Source: Adiantum capillus-veneris
Taxonomy: Eukaryota; Streptophyta; Polypodiopsida; Polypodiales; Pteridaceae
Direction: 5' to 3'
Assembly: GCA_014529385.2 (NCBI GenBank)
Contig: CM043959.1
Span: 54,128,253-54,192,252 of the forward strand
DNA: 64,000 nt
Shown: positions 56,330-64,000 of the stretch, one piece after another
Position numbering within the stretch: position 1 is the stretch's first letter
How the letters are laid out: each line of letters starts with the position of its first letter
The notes under the pieces: model-generated
Databases searched by the model: none
Seen by the model: the letters and a program-made list of their open reading frames with translations, nothing else
Told to the model about the DNA's origin: nothing
Made by a program: the position numbers and the translations under genes

Positions 56330-58110
56330 ATGAGGAACTTTGGTACTTCATCAAATGATTCTTTAAAAATTAGAGCTGTATAGTACCCATAGCATCAATT
56401 TTGGTATTTTAGGATGTCTTGTTTACTATCTGCACAGTACCAAGTCCATGGGACTGGTATTATGATGTCTCTTTGTAGTATTCTTTGTTTGATTATCTTA
56501 ACTTTAGAGTGTCGAGAGTTCCCAACTTGGCACTTTACAGTGCTGTTGCTAGTATTTGCACAGTACCAAGTCATTGAGACTTTGGAACTTTGGTACTTCA
56601 TCAAATGATTCTTCAAAACTTAGAGCTGACCAACACCAAAGCACCACTCTTGGTACTTTAGGATGGCTTGGGTAGTATCTCTCAGTACTAAGTCCATGGG
56701 ATTTCTATTATCATGTCCCTTGTAGTGTTTTTTGTTTGGTAATCTTAACTTTAGAGTACCCAGAGTTCCCAACGTGGTACTTCACAATGTTGTGTGTAGT
56801 ATTTGCACAGTACCAAGTCATTGAGACTTTGCGACTTTGGTAGTTCATCAAACGATTCTTCAGAGCTGACCTGCACCCAAAGCACCACTCTTAGTACTTT
56901 AGGTTGTCTTGGGTACTATCTCTCAGTACCAAGTCCATGGGACTGCTATTATCATGTCTCTTTGTAGCGTTTTTTTTTAGTAATCTTAACTTTAGAGTAT
57001 CCAGAGTTCCCAACCTGGTACTTCACAAAGTTGTGTGTAGTATTTGAACAATACCAAGTCATTGAGACTTTGGAACTCTGATAGTTCATCAAATGATTCT
57101 TCATAGCTTACCACCATCACAAAAAGCACCAATCTGGTACTTTAGGATGGCTTGGGTACTATCTCTCAATACCAAGTCCATGGGATTTCTATTATCATGT
57201 ATCTTTCTAGTATTCTTTGTTTGGTAATCTTAACTTTAGAGTACCTAGAGTTCCCAACCTGGTACTTCACAATGTTGTGTGTAGTATTTGCACAGTACAA
57301 AGTCATTTAGACTTTGGGACTTTGGTAGTTCATTAAATGATTCTTTAGAGCTGACCAGCACCCAAATCACCAATCTTAGACTTTAGGATGGCTCGAGTAC
57401 TGTCTCTCAGTACCAAGTCCATGGGACTGCTATTATCATGTCTCTTTGTAGTGTTTTTTGTTTGGTAATCTTAACTTTAGAGTATCCAGAGTTCCCAACC
57501 TCGTACTTTACAATGTTGTGTGTCCTATTTGCACAGTACCAAGTCATTGAGACTTTGGAACTTTGGTAGTTCATCAAATGATTCTACAGAGCTGACCAGC
57601 ACCCAAAGCACCAATCTTAGTACTTTAGGATGGCTTGGGTACTATCTCTCAGTACCAAGTCCATGGGACTGCTATTAACATGTATCTTTGTAGTATTCTT
57701 TGTTTGGTAATCTTAACTTTAGAATACCCAGAGTTCCCAACCTGGTACTTCACAACGTTGTGTGTAGTATTTGCACAGTACCAAGTCATTGAGGCTTTGG
57801 AACTTTGGTAATTCATCAAATGATTCTTCAAAACTTAGAGTTGTACAACACCCAAACCACCAATCCTGGTACTCTGCAATCTACATAGTACCAAGTCCCT
57901 GGGACTAGTACCCAGAGTTCCAAACCTGGCACTTTACAATGTTGTGGGTAGTATTTGCACATTACCATGTTATTAATACTTTGGTACTTTGGTACTTCAT
58001 CCAATGACCTTACAAAACTTAAGGCTAATCAGTACCCAAAGCTCTAATTTTGGAACTTTACAATGGCTTGGGTACTATTTGCATAGTACCAAGTCTCTGA
58101 GGTTGGTACT
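56330..58110 (+). repeat. ~243-bp tandem satellite
   Basis: A unit containing GCACAGTACCAAGTCATTGA, GACTTTGGAACTTTGGTA, TTCATCAAATGATTCTTC, GGTACTATCTCTCAGTACC and GGTAATCTTAACTTTAGAG is repeated about seven times. The CAAGTCATTGAGACTTTG landmarks fall every 241-245 bp from 56566 to ~57785, and the last unit is more diverged. It lies between two blocks of transposase-like exons, so it may have grown inside an intron. Confidence 0.9.
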
Positions 58111-58507
58111 GTGTTGAATTCTTTGCTAGCTAAATTCTCGGTTTCAAATTTGGTACTTTACTATCAACTTTTGGGTTTGGTTATTGTAACTTTTGAAGCT
58201 TGCATCTCTGTTTCATCTTCAAGGATTCTAACCTACATTGTTTTTGTATCTCAGATGGAACTATACAAGAGATTCAACGAACGCACGCACAATCGAGTTG
58301 TCTCTTAGGTCTTTTAAGGCCTTGATTCCATTCTTTGTTTGAAAGCTAAAAGAATGGTTTACTTGTTGCTGTGTGTATCATGTGTAGATGTTATTCCTCA
58401 AATAAGCTTTCAATCACATGCAGAAAAATAAGTTTGGGCATCATGAAAAAGCTCGCTTGCAGATGTTCCGTGTGTTGTAGCAATAATGATGCAAATCAGT
58501 GCTCTGC

Positions 58508-58770
58508 AAACCAGGTAGTGTGGAAGCACACAAGTAGTTTGTGGGAATCCATTTTGTGTTCAAGCCGGTTGACAACGAGTTCCGTGCAAAGAAATGCTTG
58601 GTCGGGGAATGTTCTCAATGCGGCGTAACCACGTTTCCCTTCTGTCCAGATGAGATATCCAATGATAACAAGGAGGTGTCTGTCAAGGTGTTCATGGACG
58701 TCAGCAGTGGACATGTGGCTGACGATGGAAGTGAAAGAAAAGAAAGGACTTGGTTCTACAAAGAATGTCA
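58508..58770 (+). pseudogene. Transposase-like exon with Cys motif
   Basis: Reads FRAKKCLVGECSQCGVTTFP followed by FCPDEI, then SVKVFMDVSSGHVADDG and ERTWFYKECQ before a GTGC donor-like site. The CxxxxCxxCG...C arrangement suggests a zinc-binding module ahead of the catalytic core in the next exon. Confidence 0.5.
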
Positions 58771-58866
58771 GGTGCTTCTTTCCATGGCCTTTTTGCAAAG
58801 CATCTGAAATATTTCATCAAGTAAAACTTCAACTTTCGGTGGTAGGCACAACATTTTAAAGAAAGC

Positions 58867-59184
58867 ATGCTTAGATTTCCTAACAATGTTGTTGTATCCG
58901 TGATTAACTTTGCGGAGAATTATTCATTCAAAGTACATAATGAAATACAATCAATGCATTGGTGCTCAACACAAGTAACAATCCTAATGCATATTACATA
59001 TGTTAGAAATTTGGGGGGAGGTGCCGTGCATAAGACACTGCATTTCTACATATATGATGATAAGCAGCATTATACTTTGTTTGTGCAGCATTGCTTTATG
59101 CTTCATGATAGGTGGCTGACAGATCAAGGTCACCTTTTGTGATATCATTGGGTGTGGTCAGATGATGCAGCATCGCAATTCAAG
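58867..59184 (+). pseudogene. Transposase-like core exon
   Basis: Reads VINFAENYSFKVHNEIQSMH with W next, then TQVTILMHITYV, HFYIYDDKQHYTLFVQHCF. After an in-frame TGA (59140-59142) comes WVWSDDAASQFK and a GTACGC donor. The series D/N-FAENY ... Q-x-HW-x-x-QVT ... DD-x-x-H ... WSDG-x-SQFK is known from a family of eukaryotic DNA-transposon-like proteins with putative DDE-type acidic residues. I recognise the pattern but cannot name the superfamily safely. Confidence 0.55.
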
Positions 59185-59230
59185 GTACGCCGATCTTTTT
59201 CTTTGTTGCCAGGTACCATCAATTGATAGG

Positions 59231-59457
59231 TGCTGGAATTAGGGTTGCAGAGAAACACACACAGATTGGAGAAGACGAAGGAATCTCAACGCACACAATA
59301 GAGAGTGTGCTACTTAGTGTGCAATGGAAAGATAGATAGCCCTAGAGTGATGGGCGTATATACAATGCACGGGGGAAAAAACCTCCTAAAGAGGGAAAAA
59401 ATGCCCCGGCGGTCCTAGTGTGTTCACACACATCACTACCACATGTATATGGTAACA
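59231..59457 (-). repeat. 3' LTR of minus-strand Copia
   Basis: Plus-strand text runs TGCTGGAATTAGGG to ATATGGTAACA; mate at 63575-63801. The next bases (AATCCCCCCT-type, 59458-59468) are the polypurine tract on the minus strand. Confidence 0.93.
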
Positions 59458-60977
59458 AATCCCCCCTGGAGTGATGCGGTGAATGAGAGCTGGCACATGA
59501 GTAAAGGGAAGTGCCATGCCCTAAGGACAGGATCAGCCCACAAAGGGGAGTAAGCCCAAAGCTTTGCAGAAAGCTTCAAGCTTCTCACGAGACAATGCCT
59601 TTGTGAAAATATATGCAAGGTTGTCCTGTGTTGGCACATAAGCCAAGATGATCTCTTCTGCTGAGAGCCTCTCCCTGACATAGGGGTAATGCACCTCAAT
59701 GTGCTTTCTGCGAGCATGAAAAACTGGGTTCCTCGCAACTGCCAATGCGCTCTGACTGTCAGTGTAGATAGTGTTGCAGTGTCCTGTCCAACACCCAAAT
59801 CAGCCATAAGGCATCTGAGCCATACACACTCAACCGTAGCTATGAAGACTGCCCTGTACTCAGCCTCACAACTCGAAGTGGCCACAGTAGGTTGCTTCTT
59901 GCTCAACCATGATATATATGAACGGCCAAACATGAAACAAAAACCACTTGTGGACACTCGCGTGTCAAAACAACCAGCCCAATCTGAGTCCGAAAAAGCA
60001 TGTAAGTCTGGTGGCAATGATCCCCCCTTGGAATAAAACAAGCCAAGATGTAAAGTGCCACTAAGGTAGCGGAAAATCCTCTTGACAGCCTTCCAATGCT
60101 TAGACCCTGGGCTATGCATAAATCTGCTGACCTGTGAGACTGCAAACTGAATATCCGGCCTCGTGTTGCATACATAAATGAGGCAGCCAATAGCAGTTTG
60201 GTAAAGAGTGACATGAGGAGGATCACCAGCATCATGTAGAATCAACTTCAAACCTGTTTCCATGGGAGTGGCAATAGGTTTGCAATCCTCAAGTCCAAAT
60301 TTACATAGCAATGTCTCTATGTAACTTTTCTGACACAAGGCAATACCACCATCACACTGCTTAAAATGTATACCCAAGTACTGATGCAACAGCCCCAAAT
60401 CTTTCATCTTGAAAGTAGCATTCAAATCAGCCTTCAATTCGGCAATATGTCTCTCATTTGGTCCAGTGATCAGCAAATCATCAACATAAAGAACTACAAT
60501 GAGAAGTACATCACCCTCACGCTTTACATACAACGTGCTTTCTGTTGGAATGTTATGAAAGCCTCCTTTAACCAAATGAGTGTCAGCTTTCTCATACCAA
60601 GCACGAGGAGATTTCTTTAACCCATACAAAGACTTCTTACATCTGCACACTTTGTCCTCTTGTCCTTTTATGACAAAACCGCGAGGCTGCGTTACATAAA
60701 CTTCCTCAAATATGTCACCATTCAAGAAAGCAGTAACAATGTCTGATTGATGTACATCCCAACCAAAATGAGCTGCCAATGCACATAGAAAACATGCAGT
60801 AGTCATCCGACAAGTAGAAGCAAAATTCTCTTCATAATCTATGCCTTTTTGCTGTGCATAACCTTTTGCAACAAGTCGAGCCTTATGGCGATCGATCTCA
60901 CCATCCGGCTTGCGTTTCAACTTTTGTACAAATGGCCTTTTTGCCAGGAGGAAAATCACATAAAGTCCATGTGTCAT
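59436..60977 (-). pseudogene. Copia RT and RNase H frame
   Basis: 513 codons. RT: KRKPDGEIDRHKARLVAKGY, VHQSDIVTAFLNGDIFEEVY, YGLKKSPRAWYEK, VVLYVDDLLITG. RNase H: FSDSDWAGCFDTRVSTSGF and ATSSCEAEYRA intact. A frameshift at ~59770 replaces the natural end. The true continuation, ARNPVFHARRKHIEVHYPYV to TKALSREK, lies in the other frame at 59533-59745. Best-preserved RT of the two Copia copies. Confidence 0.88.
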
Positions 60978-61932
60978 TTTCTATAAGTGCATCATATTCT
61001 GATTGCATGGCAGCCATCCAATTTTCTGAATTCTGTGCTTCATCAAAAGACAAAGGCTCATCAACATCATGTAAGCTAGACACAGCCAAAGCATAACAAT
61101 CTGATGCATAAGATGCATGGCGAGAGCCTGAATGAGTACGACTAGACAAAGGTGCATCCACTTTACTGTCACGCAAAGTGTGCACCAGCCATTTTGGCAT
61201 ACCTCTAGCCTGCTCATTTTCAGCCCTTTCCTCATCAAGTACATCATGTACATCTGCATCAGTAATAGGCTGATCTAAAACATTTTCAGAAATCCCCATA
61301 GGCTGTACATTTGCCTCATTGGAACTTACATTCGTATTTCCACCACTGAAAAGAGGCAACAAAGTGTCGTAAATATCTCGTGAGCTTACATTACTATCTC
61401 TAGTACATGACAGCAAGGGCTGAACAGAATCTTGCACAAACACTACATCCCGAGAAACCAGGATACGTTTTGTTTGTGGATGATACAACCTAGGCCTGTA
61501 ACCTTTGCTTTCAACACTATAACCAACAAAAATACATTGGACATCCTTATCATCCAATTTTCTGCGCTGCACTTGTGGCACCAAAGCATATGCCAAACAG
61601 CCAAAAACACGCATGTGCTCAATAGAAGGCTTTCTATCATGCCATGCTTCATATGGAGTAATAGACTGCAAAGCTTTCGTAGGACACCTATTAAGTACAT
61701 AAGTGGCACACATGATGGCCTCAAGCCAAAAAGAATGCGGGAAAGCTTGACTTTTGACCATACATCGTGCCATTTTCGTCAGTGACCTGTTTTTCCTCTC
61801 AGCAACACCATTTTGCTGAGGTGTATAAGGCACTGTACATTGGTGTTGTATCCCACGACTAGCCAGAAATGCATTAAATTCATGAGACATATACTCCCCC
61901 CCTCGATCGGAACGGAGGTGCCCATAGTACAT
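60898..61932 (-). pseudogene. Copia integrase core and linker to RT
   Basis: 344 codons: RSDRGGEYMSHEFNAF (second catalytic Asp), PYTPQQNGVAERKNRSL (Glu), YVLNRCPTKAL, CIFVGYSVESKGYR, then the ~60-residue stretch missing from the sister, and ARGMPKWLVHTLRD. It changes frame before RT near 60930. Confidence 0.87.
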
Positions 61933-62105
61933 TTCGAGACATTTTTAGCCATAGCCAAAAATTGTTTGAAGCACATAAAAACTTCAGACTTCGCTTTAAG
62001 CGGAAATACCCATGCATGCTTGGAGTAATCATCAATGAAAGTCACGAAGTATAGGTAATTGCCCAAGGACGGAGTTTGCATGGGCCCACAAACATCACTA
62101 TGCAC
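61779..62105 (-). pseudogene. Copia integrase N-terminal core
   Basis: Starts SDVCGPMQTPSLGNYLYFVT (MH in place of the usual VHI before it), carrying the first catalytic Asp, and YSKHAWVFPLKAKSEVFMCF. It runs into a shifted frame near 61930, where the following exon-like ORF picks up. Confidence 0.8.
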
Positions 62106-62108
62106 AAG

Positions 62109-62969
62109 CTACAACCTGCATGTGGCCCTACCTGAACCATCCTTTGGAAAATTAGAACGCTGCATTTTACCCAGAATACAGCCTTCACAAACATGTTTGA
62201 TAGGTGCTGCAAGAGTCGGCAAAGAAGCAACCATATCAGATTTTTGCAAACGCAGCAAACTGGCAAAATTCAAATGACCAAAACGTGCATGCCAAAGTTT
62301 TGCATCTAAAATAGCCCTTGAATCTGCAACAACATTTGCAAAATTTTGTCCACACTTGGCATACAAAGTGAGCTTATACATCCCACGGCACAAAAGCCCA
62401 GATGCAACAATTTCATCACCAAAACTGAGATCATGAACTGTACATCTGTCATCCATAAATTTGACTACAAGTCCAAGTCTAGCAAGTGCGGAGACAGACA
62501 AGAGATTCTTCTTGATCCCAGGTACATAAAGTGCATCAACAAGTGTGAAGGAACTGCCATTAGCAGCAGTGAGCACAATCTTTCCAACTCCTTGAACTGG
62601 ATAAGAGGCATTGTTGGCACAAGTGACTGAATTCCCATGAGGGACAGACTCGAGAGAGGTTAACAATTCACGAGGTGAGGTAATGTGCTTTGTAGCACCA
62701 CTGTCGAAATACCACACATGTGAATCTGCAGCAATTGACAAGCATGCATCATGGACAACAGGATTGTAAGTGCACTCTGCACTAAAAGCCCATTCTGCAT
62801 CAACATCAACATTACAGTCTCCTTGCACAGAAGACTCAACAATGGCTGCATTTGTAGTGGAACCAGCATTTGCAGTGGAACCACCCTCTTTCTTCTTAGC
62901 CTCTTTGGCCTTCAACTTAGGACACGACTTGATCAAGTGATCATTGGATTTAAAATAATGACAACGCAT
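62109..62969 (-). pseudogene. Copia gag knuckle, protease and pre-integrase
   Basis: 286 codons: CHYFKSNDHLIKSC (knuckle with the second Cys changed to Phe), WYFDSGATKHIT (protease site intact), LYVPGIKKNLLSV, LWHARFGHLNFASL and HVCEGCILGKMQRS (HHCC intact). It shifts frame after CRL near 62109. Confidence 0.87.
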
Positions 62970-63132
62970 CTTCTTTTTGCCCTTATCACCAGAATTGCTA
63001 GACGAAGTGCTGCCAGCAGAAGCATTAGGAACAGAATTTTTGCCACTCGCAGCAGAACCATAAGAAGTGGCTGCATTACTGTTACCACCCTTTCTTTGAG
63101 AAGCAATAAAAGCCTGTTGAACTGCACGCTGC

Positions 63133-63573
63133 CTAGTCTTGTTTTTTTCTAGAAAGTGACTCTTGCACTAGCAATGTGCATAATGCATCAAACTTGACAA
63201 CTTTAGGATTTCCTTTGGTCATAAGTCTCCAAGTACTAGGAAAAGTCTGGTAAGAATCTGGTAAGGCATCGAGAACAGTCTGCACAAGGGAACCGTCTAA
63301 AATGACTTCACCTGCAGAAATAAGTTGCTCATTGATATCCTTGACACTAGCAAGGAAAGTGTCCATATCATCTTCCTCATGCATAATCTTCGATTCCAGC
63401 TCTTTACGCAGCAAAGCAATTTTAGCCTCATTACGACTTGCATAAAGACCAGCTAGAATATCCCAAGCCTGTTTTGCAGATTTCGCTGAACGGATGTGAG
63501 GAACAATGGTGCGCTTCACAGACAACGCAATCAATGCATGAGCCCGGGAGGACGCAACCTGCTCTGATACCAA
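63133..63573 (-). pseudogene. Copia gag middle, start deleted
   Basis: 146 codons from just inside the primer site: RAHALIALSVKRTIVPHIRS, KQAWDILAGLYASRNEAK, then FLASVKDINEQLISAGE and VLDALPDSYQTFPSTW, the typical Copia gag (UBN2-type) segment absent from the sister copy. It ends SRKKQD-stop by frameshift. The listed Met at the start is leader sequence, not a true start. Confidence 0.82.
63561..63572 (-). promoter_or_regulatory. Primer binding site of minus-strand Copia
   Basis: Minus strand reads TGGTATCAGAGC, an exact complement of plant initiator tRNA-Met, two bases from the LTR. Confidence 0.92.
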
Positions 63574-63574
63574 T

Positions 63575-63801
63575 TGTTGGAATTAGGGTTGCATAGAAAC
63601 ACACACAGCTTGGAGAAGACGAAGGAAGCTCAAGGCACACAATAGAGAGTGTGTTACTTAGTGTGCAATGGAAAGATAGATAGCCGTAGAGCGATGGGCG
63701 TATATACAATGCACGGGAGAAAAAACCTCCTAAAGAGGGAAAAAATGCCCCGGCGGTCCTAGTGTGTTCACACGCATCACTACCACATGTATATGGTAAC
63801 A
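63575..63801 (-). repeat. 5' LTR of minus-strand Copia
   Basis: TGTTGGAATTAGGG to ATATGGTAACA. Differs from 59231-59457 at only a handful of positions, so this insertion is younger than the plus-strand copy. Confidence 0.94.
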
Positions 63802-63806
63802 ATAGG

Positions 63807-64000
63807 CTTGCACATGATGTGGAACTTCTTCGCATCAAGGCATGGAAAAGGGGAGCACGATGGAGCTGGTGATGTCATCAAGAGAAAAACTAACACATGA
63901 GGAGATTAAAATAGAGGGGGTGCCGATGAAGGGTGCAGTTGATGTTGTTAATTTTCTAAAGGAAAAATTTGGAGACACAACTGGGTCACACAGAGAGTGT
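63807..64000 (+). pseudogene. Transposase-like gene, resumed after Copia
   Basis: Reads MMWNFFASRHGKGEHDGAGD and VIKR, the W-x-F-x-x-x-HGKG-x-x-DG-x-G-x-VKR block that normally follows SDG-x-SQFK in this transposase-like family. A one-base shift then gives LTHEEIKIEGVPMKGAVDVV. It runs off the window edge. Confidence 0.55.

Larger units (their letters stand above)
59231..63801 (-). mobile_element. Copia retrotransposon, minus strand, decayed
   Basis: Sister of the plus-strand copy at 12713-17429. Two 227-bp LTRs, exact target duplication ATAGG (59226-59230 and 63802-63806), tRNA-Met primer site and polypurine tract. It has lost the start of gag: the leader CCCGGGCT is joined directly to CTCATGCATTG. 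It keeps the gag, integrase and linker segments deleted in its sister. Several frameshifts interrupt the polyprotein. It sits inside the transposase-like gene. Confidence 0.94.

Overview
The window looks like repeat-rich nuclear DNA of a land plant. Evidence: plant-type Ty1/Copia and Ty3/Gypsy elements primed by initiator tRNA-Met, an Athila/Tat-style tRNA-Asp primer site, GT-AG introns, and long CA/GA microsatellites. A Penelope-like reverse transcriptase and a DNA-methylase-like gene hint at a large-genome, non-flowering lineage such as a fern, lycophyte or conifer, but that is inference. No intact ordinary host gene, rRNA, CRISPR array or convincing tRNA was found. Almost everything readable is mobile-element DNA at different stages of decay.

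Layout. 1-9285: a Penelope-like element (unknown first ORF, zinc-motif ORF, RT ORF) between two ~2.57-kb direct repeats, with CA microsatellite at each junction. 9340-10112: 3' end of a Gypsy relic. 10870-39310: one Gypsy relic (LTR, tRNA-Met PBS, gag, protease) whose gag reading frame is cut three times. The first cut is a Copia element (12713-17429). The second is a large minus-strand LTR element (17490-30850) that itself holds a second, inverted Gypsy and a 285-bp repeat array punctuated by 32-bp palindromes. The third is a 7.8-kb terminal-inverted-repeat element (30910-38693) carrying two divergent genes around a CACGTG-rich spacer. The Gypsy frame resumes after each insert, so the nesting can be read directly.

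39310-52400: weaker material. It holds Gypsy integrase fragments on both strands, two related LTR relics, a ~340-bp degenerate satellite, a 36-bp minisatellite and CT/CA tracts. 52420-54010: palindromic termini and a 274-bp foldback. 55500-64000: a decayed multi-exon transposase-like gene. A 243-bp satellite lies within its span, and it is cut by a minus-strand Copia (59231-63801) with an exact ATAGG target duplication; the gene resumes at the right edge.

The two most unusual objects are the TIR element with a ParB-like plus beta-class aminomethyltransferase-like gene (34.2-38.3 kb) and the Penelope-like element at 0-9.3 kb. Many ORFs carry stops or frameshifts, so most elements here are probably inactive copies whose intact relatives would be elsewhere in the genome.
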